A stretch of 64,000 bases of DNA from Lytechinus variegatus (GCF_018143015.1 NC_054751.1:29217783-29281782), one strand, 5' to 3'. Counted from the stretch's first letter, positions 46,386 to 59,429 are shown. Program-made: numbers and translations. Notes: a model not told the origin generated them from the letters alone.

Positions 46386-46699
46386 TGATCGGTGCATAAA
46401 AATTATATAAACGATAAACAAACTGACATAAGGGATAAACAATATTGTGGATAATCTTATTTCAGATAGAATTTTACAACATGTCATGTGTGACAGATAG
46501 CTTTGCTGTTCTTGGAATTTTTAAAATCGATAAGTGGTGAAGAAAAAAATAGATTATGGATTCTTACTACCGAGAGAATCCGAATGTGGGGTGTTCCTTT
46601 AGGTAATTCATCATTGATATAATTGATACAAGAAAAATATGAATAAATTATATTTAAAAATACAATTCCTCATTGATACAGCATTTGAATTTGTATTTA

Positions 46700-47098
46700 A
46701 AGAGGCAGTCATCTAGTTCGGACCATTAAATATCGTACTACTTAAGCGTATCTCAAAAATATATAGAGAAGTTCTTTTTGACACAATGATGTCATTTTTA
46801 CTACTAATAATTTTAGTATCTTGCGAACCTTTAAAAACTCGTGGAATATAAAAATTCGAAGAAAATTGCAATATTTCATATAATGAATAGTGCGTTGGTG
46901 AGTGATGTCATCAGTCCCCTCATTTACTTACCGACCAGGATGTGCATAGAACTGTTTTGTGAAATCAACCGACACTATAGAAGTATCACAACTTTCTTAT
47001 TTTACACTTAATTTTAATGAAATTATTAGTGTTATGCTTGTTGGATTTATCTTTTTTTTATTCAAATAAATTTTTTGTTTGGATGGACTTGTCCTTTA
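46700..47098. mobile_element. Diverged or deleted copy of the type B 600 bp MITE
   Basis: The right half matches 33800-34004 closely: GTGAGTGATGTCATCAG, GAACTGTTTTGTGAAAT, ACTTTCTTAT, TTAGTGTTATGCTTGTTG and the terminal GGATGGACTTGTCCTTT. The left half is poorly preserved and the left boundary is uncertain. Confidence 0.65.
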
Positions 47099-47099
47099 A

Positions 47100-49010
47100 G
47101 CAGTAACTAAAACCAAAACAGATAAAATAAATTGTGATAAACATAAGTCACTTCCATTCATTCCAAATTTGACCTGTTTAGTTTTCGAACATTTCACTTA
47201 AATATAGGCAATGGTGATAAATAAGTTCTCAGGTGCGTGAATGCAAAAAAGGAAGAAAGAAAGATATACGGAGAAAAAAGAGAGGAAGAGGTATTTTTGA
47301 AAAAAAAATAGTAAGGGGCATCCCTTTTCTGTATGCATCTAAAAAAAGCAATTTATAGAAAAGCGATAATAAAATGAGCAAATGCAAATAAAAAGAAGGA
47401 AGTTATATAACGGGTAAGAAAAGTGAAAGTAACACCATAATTATTAGATATTTATTTTGAAAACCTTTCAGCAAATATCAATTTTAAAAGCAGCCATACT
47501 TTGACGTCTCATATTTTGCTTTCTAAATTAGCATAGGCCTTCTTACATCTAAGTACCAAGATTCATGTTTTATCAAATAAATATTAACGTCATGGCGAAA
47601 TATTTATATTAGGCCCTATTTCGTGCGCCCCCATTTTTTATGATAGGTTTTATCTGAATTGTTTCGTCGCCATTTCATTGCTCATATAGTGAACCCGTTT
47701 ATTTTATCTTTGCTTTTTATTAATTTTTTTTGTATAAGCTTTTACTTATCAACTTTTTTTCTTGCTTTGCTTATAAGGCGCTTTTAAGCGGAAAGTGGTT
47801 TTTGACGTGATTATTAAAATTCGATACATACTGTATATGTAATATGAATTTTGTTCAGTCTGTAAAAGCTATGCATTTTGGTTGTAGGCCTATATGCCCT
47901 ACTTATCATGCGAATCAAGCCGTAGCAAGTGAACATTTCCTTACAATGACTATTTTTTTTATTTGATGCTTAATAACACTTTGCAATGTCCAATATTATC
48001 CTTATCATTAAAGTGATTGGTTAACATTGGTTTGACTTTTAAAAAATCTGAGCTAGAAGGTCACACTTGTCGCCTGTGTCTGTGATATGTTACAAAAATG
48101 AAGCCCAGAAAAAATTGCATTCGAAAATAATTATTTAATGCTTCAAAAATTGAAATATAAAGTGACCGGAAACACCATCTTAATTTCATCCAATACACTT
48201 ATGTGTAGTATTTAGGCGTCTATAAGACACCTGTTTAGAAAATCGGGGTTTGCCTTGTAGTTTTAACTTTTCATTCTCAATAATGGTTGTTTTCAGGGTT
48301 TATTAGTTCTAATACATGCACTTGTACACATGTTTCATCTTGGTTTGAGAATTTTTTAAATCGGCTGCTCACAAAGTTAAACAATACCTTTAAAATCACA
48401 TTCGATAGAAGAGAGATGAATGGAACATCGTCGAATTGGTAAAATAATACATTGATGGGGTTATAAAGAGAGAGAGAGGGGGTAGAATAATTGAGAGAGA
48501 GAGAAAGAGAGGAGAAGTTGGAGATCGAAAGAACAGAGTATCTAAATTTGGTTCATTTGAAAAAGAAAGTCACATCCTGGATCTAAAGATAGCTCAAACA
48601 TCCAGTGTCCTGCTAAAATACCGATACAGCATCTTTCCTATAGAGAAATGGGAAAGTTAATAAGATAACCGCAGCAAATTTTGTCGTCATAAATCAATTC
48701 TCTTTGAGAGAGAAAGGGAGCGTGAAAGGGGCGGGGGCAAGGAATTCAACATACATGACATAGATACATCAATATAGAAAAGTATAGAGTGACATTTCAT
48801 ACTTTGTACGTATTTTTGTATTCACTATTGTATCCAAGCTTAATAAACACCTACTAAGGTTCCATAGTAAGGTTTTTAAGCCATACCCAAAATGTCAGAT
48901 GAGTATGTCGTTACCCTTTAATAATTATACACTCGTACTCTGACATACTCTTGAGCAAACATGGTGAACATGGGACAATAAAAAGAGTGTATAGAGGAGG
49001 GGAACATTTT
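47100..49010. other. No gene recognised
   Basis: AT-rich DNA without supported ORFs. Short purine microsatellites (GA)n lie at about 48466-48520. Confidence 0.45.
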
Positions 49011-49011
49011 C

Positions 49012-49190
49012 AATAATCTGTAAAGCTCTAGACGTCGTTCCGATGTATCAAACGCTATATAAAAGTGGATTATTATTGTTATCAATGTCATTATGATTAT
49101 CATTATCATTAGTATTATTATTAGTAATATTATCATTATCATAATTATTATTATCATTATCATCATTATTATTTGACTTAATATTGTAAT
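49012..49190 (+). repeat. (ATT)n-tailed retroposon 3' end
   Basis: TGTAAAGCTCTAGACGTCGT and CGCTATATAAAAGTGGATTA run into a long ATT/ATC trinucleotide tail. The 'TAAAGCGCT...GCTATATAAA + (ATT)n' arrangement is characteristic of retroposon tails in marine invertebrate genomes. The body is absent, as expected for 5'-truncated copies. Confidence 0.6.
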
Positions 49191-49815
49191 TATTTAATTA
49201 TTGTTTCGTGGTGATATACAAGTTTCCTTGTATAAGGATTGATCACATTCTTTTAGCTTGTGAAATGAGAAGGGTTAATGTTTTATCGGGACATGATAAC
49301 CAGAGTCAAAGTCATATCAGTTGACGCGCCTGACGCACTTCCGCCACACGTTATTTCCAGCTTCCTCTGCACACCGAGCTCCGATCAAAACTCGTGTTGA
49401 CATTACAAACTCGAGAACCATATCATAATCTTTGGACTGCACTTCCTTCTATCAAGATTATATGCCTGGCTTGTTACTCCCTTCCTCTCTGCTTTATGTC
49501 TGGTTTGGGGTTAATAATTATTGAACAAATAAACTATACCCGGTTCCGATTTGGTGCCATTGTTTCATGAAAAGATGCGTGATATTAGCAGTCTCGTCAT
49601 CACGTACAATAAATTACGTGCATTCGTGATGGTTGAGTAATGGCGTAGGACTACAGTTTCGATCTCGGTTTCTTTCCCATTCGAATTCTTCTAAGTGTAA
49701 TAAATTAGTTTAGTTGCATTAATGATTAAATCTGTTTTAGAATTATCGTTTATGTAATTCCAGAGTAACTGATGCAACACTTGAGGGTTTTCAAAGCAGC
49801 TTTTATATAGCAAGT

Positions 49816-50027
49816 AAGTTTGCTTCACCCTCACACACACCCACACACACACACACCCACAGAGGAAATGCAACATTTTACTTCTTAGCGCTGTGCCTCT
49901 TACGATCTGCGTTTTGCGCACTGCGTTTTTTGATGCTGTAATAAATTCATCATTCCTAACTATTCTCTCTACGGTTGTTTTATTCACCTTGTATTTTGCT
50001 TTATACATACATACATACATACATACA

Positions 50028-50106
<79 letters not shown>

Positions 50107-50264
50107 ATATATATTTGTGTGTGGGGTGGTGGTGTGTGTGTGTACATGTAAAGATGTAGCTGAGCTGTGATTATTGAATGTGGGAAATTCATTCCAATAG
50201 TTTCTGCTTTTAATCCCTATACTTGACACACACACACACATACACACACATATATATATATATA
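49816..50264. repeat. Cluster of CA, CATA and TA microsatellites
   Basis: (CA)n near 49830-49860 is followed by about 13 TACA units (50006-50056), a TA run to about 50115, GTGTG runs near 50116-50142, and (CA)n plus (TA)n again at 50226-50264. ORFs here (Tyr/Ile or Met/Tyr/Val/Cys repeats) are artefacts. Confidence 0.95.
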
Positions 50265-50269
50265 TACTT

Positions 50270-52037
50270 TTTAAAAACATTTTGTCAGTTATTAAAATGT
50301 ATCATATTGGGGAGCTTCAATGCTTCAATGTTGCCAAATACGTGTTATTACTATTTTTAGACACTACAGGCCTAAAGTGTGATAATCATGATTATACAAA
50401 GACACAACCTGTAATCTCTTGACTTAAAAAATACTTAAAAACGTAGATATATCTTTTTTTTCCTAAAATGCTGCTTATAAAATCAAAGGTACTTCAGCCT
50501 CTGTACATGGTGAAAAGCTGTATTTTTCATTGATGTAAATTATACTTAAAGTTTCTACACGAAAGTAAAAACTGAAATTCATCAATTAGGATCACCAATA
50601 CTTAACTTTATCATGTAGGATGTTTAGTAATTTATCTAATTCACATTGGTTGGAAGGCCACACTAATTAGCAGCAAGGCGATATTATCACGAAGATAACG
50701 AACGTTAATAGAATATGTGTCCTATCTCGCCTGCATGCAATTTTAAAGTCTATCGAAACTTTTCGTGCGTGACTGCGGATTGATACAATAGTCATAAATG
50801 CGAATACAAGCTTGGCGCGAACTTCGCGAAGCAAGCTATACGAAAATGGTTTCGATGTGCTCTGTGGACTTTGGGACCCTTTCTTTGCATTTCGTACTAT
50901 TGTTATCTTCTTGAAGTCGGTGTACACCTTTTACGGTGTATGTGTATTGTGTACACAAATGAAGGCACTAAAGCGAACCATGCATATCAATGAAGTATAG
51001 CTTTAGGACGCCATACGGAGTACAGTATCGTACGTGTGCTATGTTGTTACTGTATAAAGCTATAAGCCTATAATGTATTGAAAGAAGATGAAATGTGTTT
51101 TTTTAGTATAATGTCAATAATGCATGCTATGAAGGCATAGCCGATAAAAAAATATATAGGCCTCCTTGTCTTCATGTGTGCACTCGATCCGCCATCTTGG
51201 ATAAAGCTGAGCCTCTTGTGTTATCAAAAGTTGTAATTACAATTATCAAATTCAATCACAAAATATTTAGAAACCAATCACAAACTGTATGAACTCGATT
51301 GACTGGGAATGACAGCAAGTGAACCTGTAGGTTAGGTTAGCTATAAAAGTAATGACGGCAGACGCATATCACCATAAAGACATTTTTGTAGATCTAATAT
51401 ATTTTATTTATTCCGTTTCCATGACATTCTTGTGAATCCATCTACGCTTAAAATTTCAATCAAGCAACTTCAGTGACCAATGTGAAAAGAGTGCAGAATT
51501 CCACTCTCATATTTAGACACTTTTTAACTAACCAAGCTAACCCAAAGTTCGTGTGAAAATATGACCTGATCACTGTTGGTTAAAAATATACTAGTTCATC
51601 GTCGGTTCATATTAGAGCTAAATTGTTCTATTTATGAACAATATTGTTCAAAAAAATCTGGGAGGGTGTGCAATAAAGGGCCTAATTTAATTGTTTCAGC
51701 ATGAATTAAGCCCGATATTCCAAAGGTAATCCGACCTCATACGCCCTTTAGCCTAAATAAGAGAGACAAAATGCAATATGAAATAGATAAATTTTTCATC
51801 TTTTTCATTACGCGTTCAGTCAGTGAATTTTCAAATAAAAAGACATTAAAAAAATGGCGAAGAAATGAGTTTCATTAGCCTAGTACGGTTAGTCCCAACA
51901 CAGACGCTATATGTAATAATATATTCTCTGAATGGATGTTACTTGAAACGGAGTAATTAATCTTAGAAGGAATGTCCAAGGTAAACATCGATTATTAGAC
52001 AGCTATAGGACAAAATTATGCTACATTGAATTTTTTT
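50270..52037. other. No gene recognised
   Basis: There are no supported ORFs. CGCCATCTTGGAT near 51190 and a CpG-containing patch at 50740-50850 are isolated and insufficient to call a promoter. Confidence 0.4.
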
Positions 52038-52194
52038 TAACAACGCTGTTTACTATTTATGAATCGTACAGTAGTTGTTTTAAACAACAAAGTTTAAGTT
52101 CTAATATTTAATTCTCAATAAATTAAGCATGGTTGTTTAAACTGTTAAACAACTACTGTACAATTAATATAGTAAACAATATTTACGTTGTTTA
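52038..52194. mobile_element. Short TGTTTAAACAAC-type MITE
   Basis: AACAACGCTGTTTACTAT and GTACAGTAGTTGTTT on the left are mirrored by AAACAACTACTGTAC and ATAGTAAACA...CGTTGTTT on the right. Each half also has its own GTTTAAAC-like inversion. A diverged relative lies at 56403-56568. Confidence 0.75.
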
Positions 52195-52324
52195 AATAAA
52201 AATAAACCGCATTTTTACTGTCTAGAGATGAAATAGTGACCCAGTGTAAGAGATTATATTCGTTAATTGTGCCACCTCTACGGATTGATATAAAAACTCT
52301 TTTAGTGTTGGGTGTTTTACACAA

Positions 52325-52606
52325 GGGCGGAAATCTTTCCCCAAAGGGAAAATTTGACTAGAAAAAAAAGGGTTATCATCCCATGTCATTTTGACCAAAA
52401 GAAATTTGACAAGAAAATAAAAGAAAGTTTATCACCCCAAAAGTAAGATCATCTCGTTCAAAATACATGCTTTATTTCGATTTTGAATGATGATTTTGTT
52501 TCCATCATAAAAGACCAAAAATAGTAAAGGGGGAATTTGATATTGTGCCCCCTCTAGTATTTAGGGTGGGGGGGGGCGTCCCCCATGTCCCCCCGGATTT
52601 CCGCCC
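52325..52606. mobile_element. Inverted-repeat element with GGGCGGAAATC ends
   Basis: A perfect 11 bp terminal inversion (GGGCGGAAATC at 52325-52335, GATTTCCGCCC at 52596-52606) encloses 260 bp with a GTGCCCCCTCTAG segment and a G-run before the right end. There is no ORF and no clear target duplication. Confidence 0.7.
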
Positions 52607-52789
52607 ATGGTATTACAAAGCCATGTATAATAACTCCATGGTAAGGAATACGCAGTAAAAAAGCATTATGCAAATATACATTTAAAAAATATCATAAGAT
52701 AAACCAAATAAAAATATTGACAAAAAATAGAATAAGATAAATAACAGAAGATATAACAATACAAGAAAATATAAGATAAGATTTTTTTA

Positions 52790-53330
52790 TTTTTAGATTT
52801 ATTTATTTATTTCCGTTCAACAAAAGTTTCAAAATATGATGAAAGTAACAATGCATATTCAATATACAGGCAGATCAATGACATTTCGTAACAAATATTG
52901 ATGATTAATTAAACAAAACTAAAGTGTGTTGCAATTATTTCATCTATGAAAAGAATGTAGAAATGAACGAAGGGACTTGCCAAGCAAAGCCTGTATGGAA
53001 GGCAAGTCCCTAAACTTAGTTTCAATACTAATTATGAACAAACTATATTATACAAACTTAATACAAAAATGGAGACAGACACGGAAGACGAGCTTAAAAC
53101 AAGTAATCCACAAATATCAAAATAAAGCGAATAAGCGACAACAAAAACGAGAGAAAGTAGTTCATATAATAATAAATACAGTGATAACAAAAATAATAAT
53201 GATAAATTAAAAAAAATAAAAATAGTACTAACAAATCATATAGGGAGGTAAATGGTGGCAAAGGAAAGAAAGAGGGAGATAAGGGAGGTGCAAATAAAAA
53301 CTGAAATTGAAAAGAGGAACATGACAGGTG
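52790..53330 (-). repeat. Putative LINE 3' UTR with terminal hairpin
   Basis: On the minus strand a perfect 11 bp hairpin (AGGGACTTGCC, 19 nt loop, GGCAAGTCCCT; 52971-53011) is followed by AT-rich sequence and an AAATAAATAAAT tail (about 52795-52815). A hairpin close to a short-repeat tail is typical of CR1/L2-type LINE 3' ends. No reverse-transcriptase sequence is retained. Confidence 0.45.
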
Positions 53331-56300
53331 CACAGGTCGTAATGCATTGTAGCATGTTGTAGTGCCATTTTTTAGAATAAGTAATGTTTGACAAATATAT
53401 TTGTATAGTTTAAGGTTAAGTATTTTATAGTTTTAGGTTATGCGTTAGCTTAAGATGATAACATCTATAGTAATATATAAGATGATAAGAAAAGAGGACA
53501 AAAACAATATAAGATTTGATACTAATATAATCAAAATAAATCAATAATTGTAAAAATATAACATAGGCCTACACTGTAAGAAATAACTATATTTTCATGG
53601 GGAAACTGTGAAAATATTTAACAGTGAAAATATGGCAACCCCCCCCCAAAAAAAAAAATACTAAAGCATTTTACGGTAAACTGAAAAGAAAATAGTTTTG
53701 GTGAAAAGTTGTGCAATTGCCTTCTCTCGTACGTCAATAGAAATAATAATGTTATTATACATGTGTCTTTAAAGTACCCCCCACACGCAATAACTACACG
53801 CGCCTAAACACTTTTCAGATATATGCATATAAGACCTATGTAAATACATAACCAACACGTGAAGTGACTGGATGGCGGAAGTGAAACCAACAATATAATA
53901 TATCATCTACCGCCAAATATTAATTCTGGCGACGTTCTTGTTCGAAAATGATATCAACATTCATATGCATTATTGTCTCGTTCAATTATTATCAAGGGTT
54001 TTGAACATACGGCGACATGAAGTCATTCATATTACTTTGAGGGGTATTGTTTTTACGAAGGTAAAGATAGAAGTGCAATACACAGGGAGTACATTCCTCC
54101 AAATCATACGTTATATAGATGTGAGGTTTCATTTATTGGCGGTAAAATCAGCTACCATGCTGGTTTACACGCAAAAGACAGTACATTAGACAATACATGC
54201 TTGAAATGAAATGTAATTCAACTTTAACGTAAGTTTGAACCGTACACCTGTATGTTTTTCTCCTCCCCCTTTCCCTTCTCCCTTTCCAGCTATCTTTTGA
54301 TTTACAATCCACATGCATCAGTATTTTGCTATCTCTCTCTAATGTTGTCGTTCAACCTTATGACATGTATGACGTCAGCACTCTATCGGCCAAAATCCGC
54401 TCTTTAAGATTAAATTGTATGTACTCATGTGAAAGTCTCTAATGTGTACCATTTTTGTAGTCTTTAGAAAGATCACCATAAAAACTGACGGTCAAACATT
54501 AAAAAAAGTGGTTTTCTTTTCACGCTCAGCTTAGTGAGTGAATTATTTTGTTGCTGGAATAGAATGACAAAATGACAATGATAAAATGACGACGACAAAA
54601 TGACAATATTAATCTTCATGTTTGTTTACTTTCTTCAAAACCGCTTTAGTTCTATTGGGGAAAAATAAACTGATGTTCACACTGAAAATCAATATTTATG
54701 CTATTCGAAAATAAGAACTTCCGGAATGTATTTAAAAGGGAATAGTGATATTCGATACATGGTAAATCTTGATAGTAGGAAGTTATAGATTTTATTACGA
54801 TATGAAAAAAATGTTTATTTTCATTTTATGTTATATAAATGAAAACATCCTTATAGAATGATAAAGCTCTTCAGATCCTTTCGAAAAAAAAAGGATGATA
54901 TCTTTTCATTTTCCAATTATAGTCGCTGTATTCCAGGATTATGCTGATTTGTGAAAAATATCGTTTGGCCTATACTACATCTTTCTCCTTTGAAACTCAG
55001 TGAGTTATAATAGCTTTCGTCATGAATTATACACAAGATTACGTCATCGTAACATCGTAACATACCGTTTACATAAATGTAAACGGTATTCGTTCATTCG
55101 AAGTCTAGTTTAGTAATAGCTAAAATAGCGAATAAGAAAGTAAAAATTTTACTCCCCTAAAACTTCTCTTGAATTATACAGTCTAACTTGCAATGAAATC
55201 CCAATTTCTATGGACGATGCACGCAAGGTTGATTTTATGTCAAATAAAGAGAGTAATTTTGAATCATTTTATCATTCACAATGATAAAATGAAAAAAAAA
55301 CAAATATGCAAATACACACGAGAATAAGCTATTATCTAAAAGCAAAAATATTTCATTGAAAAAAAAATGAATCAACCAAGACAGTTTCCATCTACTTCAT
55401 TTCATTTGTGATAGGTCAATTAAAATCATCTCTGTATATGACCTGCCGAAACAAACGTCTAATGTGTTTTATTAACGAGCTTTGTCCTTTTTTTCTTCCT
55501 TTAGGCCCACTATAACGCTGGATTTTAGGTGGGGGACATGTTAATTGGAAAATTGTGTAGAACTGAAGAACATTGCTGCCATTTGAGGAATATGCTATAC
55601 TGTTATTATTTGCATTTTGTTAATTTTTATTTCGTTATATGTAATTCAATTTTTCTTATGTTGTTGTTATTGTATTTTCTGTTTGTGTTAATGATTCAAG
55701 GCTACTGATTAATGCATCGAGTTTTTTAAACGAAGAAAAATTTTGGTCAAGAAAGGAAAGGGAGCTTAGTCGTTATGAACGCAATGTCCAATCAAATGTT
55801 AATCAATATACAGAAAAAACAAAAACATGACTTTCATTAATATTCTTATGAAAAAGAAAATATCTTAATTCTTTTTCCTTCAGTCAATGGCGTACAGATG
55901 GGATGGGTGGGGCTTTTTAGGCGATGGCCCCTAACAGTTTTACGACCAAGAAAAAAGAGAGAAAAGAAAGAAAAGGGAAAGCGATAAAAAAAGAATTATC
56001 ACAATTTTCTCTTAATATGTTTAAGAATTAAAACCTCAAAAAGATCGGTTTTTTACAGTATTAGAAGGTCATCGTTTTGTTCGTTTGTTCTTGTTTTTAT
56101 CTCCTACTCAATTTATTTTGGCTCATGGTGCCACAGCCTTCATTAGACTCTATACTTTAAAATATTTTTTTTCAACTATAAATTTGTTTAATCATTGTTA
56201 TGCAAAGGATGGTCTTCAGATCTCTTACTTCCCACCCAAGGGAAAACGTCATGCAGAAATGTGCTTAAGAATAAGACCGAGCCCGTCATGGTATACCTAT

Positions 56301-56402
56301 GAAAAGACTTATGAAAATGTTTTATGAAAGTTGTATTGTAACGTAAATTTTGCTCAGTTAAAATCATAATTCCTTTGCAGCTTGAGGAATCTATTTTTTT
56401 TC
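53331..56402. other. No gene recognised
   Basis: AT-rich sequence with a C run at 53639-53647 and small ORFs lacking domains. CAATGGCGTACAGATGGG near 55885 looks like a truncated terminus of a G-rich repeat family. Confidence 0.4.
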
Positions 56403-56568
56403 AAACAAGGCTGTTTAATATATGACCCTTACAGAAGTTATAACAGTTTAAACAACTAAGTTTAATTCTTATTTTTTAATCCTCTATGGATAAGCATGGT
56501 TGTTTATATTGTTACTCTACTCTTAATGCAACCGCAGCCGTTGTGTAAAATTTTAAACAGCGTTTTAA
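56403..56568. mobile_element. Second, diverged TGTTTAAACAAC-type MITE
   Basis: It shares CAGTTTAAACAACTAAGTTT and TAAGCATGGTTGTTTA with the copy at 52038-52194. The outer ends read AACAAGGCTGTTTAATA and TTTTAAACAGCGTTTT. Confidence 0.6.
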
Positions 56569-57136
56569 CAGTGTGCTACGCCGGGGTACTACGCCTTACA
56601 TATCAAGTCTTGTGCTATCTATTATCTTTGTTTTCGTTTATATCCTGGCTTGGTCTTTATTTTGAAGCAGCTTCCTGGAGCAGACAACAAAGCGGAGAAA
56701 AATACTTCCTGATACGATCGTGTGTTCCTCTCTTGAACACCGCCCTCTCTAGAAAGTGACCGGTTAGTTTTCGTCAGTTTCGTTCAGTGCAAAATAATTA
56801 TAGATAATGAACACGGTAAATTAGAGAGTTCGGTGAACCAATAAAAGTCATTACTTTTTCAGAGAGAAAAGGGAGAGGGGAAGAGAGAGAGAAAGAAAGA
56901 GTCAGAGATGGGGAAACATGGCGAGAGTCTAGAGAAGGGGGGGGGGGGGGGAGAAGATTGATTAGAGAGATGTATCCTAATTAGGCGCCATTTTCTGATT
57001 GCCCCGTTTTACATTCCTTCGTATTATTCCCCCGGATTATTCTTTTGTAGTATTAGTATTCATTTTGTATTATCTTACCATATGTTAATGAATATTATAT
57101 TTTTTTTTTTAGTTTTAGTTTGTCAGTTAGGTCACT

Positions 57137-57312
57137 AGGGGCGGCGGAACGGTTTTCAAACGGGGGGGGGGGGGGGACTGACCATGCTAAAAATCCGACA
57201 ATCATGGTTATTTTTACATTTTTGTACACGGTTTTGGAAAAAAAAAGTGGGGGCTGACGGGGGGGGGGGGAGGGCTGAAGCTCCCCCAGCAACCCCCGGT
57301 TCCGGGCCCCCT
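57137..57312. mobile_element. G-rich-ended short element
   Basis: AGGGGCGGCGGAACGG at the left is imperfectly inverted as CCGGTTCCGGGCCCCCT at the right. Two G tracts (57162-57176 and 57259-57270) lie inside. Only 176 bp, non-coding. Confidence 0.6.
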
Positions 57313-58429
57313 GCAATGGTCATAGAATTTACTTTTCGATTTTATTCAAATTTAAGTCATACTGGAAGGTGAAATTAGACATCTTTTCGGCTCTTAAAAG
57401 AGGTACAGTGCATGGACGCACACAATACACATTTTGGGTAAAACGAAACAAGGAAAAAAGTGCTACGCTTTTGAGATTTTGATAAGACTTTTTTGATAAT
57501 GAATTCTTTTTTATTTTTTTATTTTTAATCATCCCGATCTTCTTCTGCGCAGCACATCCGAAAATTCATTATCGAACCTTTATACGAATCTTGGATTTGA
57601 TGTTCAGTTTGTTTATTTTCACTTTTTCTTCTATTTGGTTACTTTTCTTTCAAGCCATTTCATCAGCGAACAACTTTGTTTCAAACATGTCAAATACTAA
57701 GTCTAGTGGACATTGTATTCCATGACCATGGAAAATTCAAATGACATCTTAAATCCATTTTGAAGGCCCGGCGTTTCGATTCCAAAAGAATGAAATAAAT
57801 ATTTCTTTCAGATCGATTTCCCATGATGCTTACCACCCATTTGTAATTCCTGTTAATTAAAGATAAACCCCATGCTTATAACATTAACTTCAATGGAGTG
57901 ACAGAAACAAAATACACCATAAATCGGATAGCAAGTGAAATCGGGATTTTTTTTTCTTCCGAGATTAGCGGCCTACTATATATGCCTATCCGAACATGCC
58001 TAGGCAGCCCTGGGAGAACAGTTTCCAGAACTGAAGTGGTTTCCTTGAGTAAATATACCTACATTATTATTATAATGATTATTATAATTATTATAAATAT
58101 TATTATTATCATTGTTATTATTATTGTTATTATTACTATTATTATTATCATCATTATAATAACATGTTCCCCCCTCCCTTTAAAGCAAGGAATCTTTCTT
58201 TGGCTCAGTTTTTTCTCGGGAAAATGTGCCCCCCTTTTTGGAATACTCAGTGGATCCTCCCCTGGGTTTGGCCTTTGGTTTGATCCTGCTCCTTCATGTT
58301 TCGCGGATGATCAGTATGGAGTATTCTTGTGATTCAAAGGAGTGACCATGAAGTTATTGACGTATGTTACGATCTAAGACCGTAACAGACGTAGAGCCTC
58401 ATACGCAGTTTAAAGACTAGCAGTGGCGT

Positions 58430-58570
58430 AGCTAGGATTTTTTTTCCCGGGGGCACTGGGGGGTCCTTGCTTTTTCAGGGGGGGGGGGGGGCACCGGCCA
58501 TTTTTCCGGTGTGTGTGTATGTGTCCACAAGGGCGGATCCGACTTTCGCCAATAGGGGACGGGGCCCAAA
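58430..58570. repeat. G-rich repeat terminus
   Basis: AGTGGCGTAGCTAGGATTTT and CCGGGGGCACTGGGG precede a 14-G run (58478-58491), then ACAAGGGCGGATCCGAC. It looks like the end of an interspersed family that continues into the GCGCGAAGCGC array. The matching other end is not identified. Confidence 0.4.
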
Positions 58571-58656
58571 ATTATCTTCACCTTTATCAGTCACTTCTTA
58601 GTTTTATTCTTATAAAACAACATAAACATAAAATAATCTCATAAGCCTTATAAAAA

Positions 58657-59115
58657 GCGAGAGCGCGAAGCGCGAGCGATTTTTTTTACTTTAATGTATT
58701 TTTTCCAGAAAATTTAATTTTCTGGGCAATATTATGTGTGATCCTGAACAATTTACCCCCAATTTACCCCCAAGCGCGAACAGAATTTTTTATCAACTGT
58801 TCTAGCATTATCGAAAAGGGACCTGTTAAGGACTGCTTACAGTTACCCACGAAGACGGTATATATTTCAATAATGCGAGCGCGAAGCGCGAGCAATTTTT
58901 TTTGACATTCCGACCTAAAAAAGGTCGTTCTAAGCACTTTTTGTATTAATTAATGGGATAGGTATGTAACTAAACAATTGATGCGAGCGCGAAGCGCGAG
59001 AGGAAGAAAATTGAGATTTTAGACCTAAAAGCGGAACACCCTATTCATATTTTGTAAGTCATAAATAGGATATAGTCAATTGGGTATCATTAATAATGCG
59101 ATCATGAAGCGTGAG
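58657..59115. repeat. GCGAGCGCGAAGCGCGAGC array, inverted relative to the 45.7 kb array
   Basis: Four units carry this palindrome-like motif or a decayed version (58657, 58873, 58981, 59095), spaced about 110-215 bp and each followed by AT-rich sequence including 'GACCTAAAA'. It is the reverse complement of the motif in the 45463-46385 element, so the two are members of one family in opposite orientation. Confidence 0.85.
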
Positions 59116-59254
59116 CAGAAAATTATTGATATTCTGATGTGAAACTGGATAATTTAAGTACATTTTAAATAAAGAACATGCAGGCTATTGCGCATGTTTT
59201 ATATTTAGACCTAAAATCTGGGCATTCTGAATACATTTGTTTATGGCTTATTTC

Positions 59255-59424
59255 GAAAGGGTGGGTGCTGTCGCGTTAGGGTGCGTCAACGCGAACGCGA
59301 AGATTCGTCCAAAGCCCCCCCGGCTTGGCCGAAAGGGTGCGCTTGGAGCGTTATGTCACGTCGCGTTCACTGGAACGCATCCATTCGTCCAAAGCCCCCC
59401 CGGAAGTGCCGAAAGGGTGCGTTT
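59255..59424. repeat. GC-rich ~80 bp tandem repeat
   Basis: CGAAAGGGTG recurs at 59255, 59330 and 59410, and TTCGTCCAAAGCCCCCCCGG recurs at two points 80 bp apart (near 59304 and 59384). The block is rich in CpG, in contrast to the adjacent (AAT)n DNA. Translation in one frame gives a repeated IRPKPPR...RKGA pattern, but the frame runs straight into microsatellite, so it is not called as a gene. Confidence 0.75.
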
Positions 59425-59429
59425 TATTT

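Noticed and set aside
48918..49166. Ile/Met-rich 82-codon ORF resembling a membrane segment
   Set aside because: It is the reverse translation of the (ATT)n retroposon tail.
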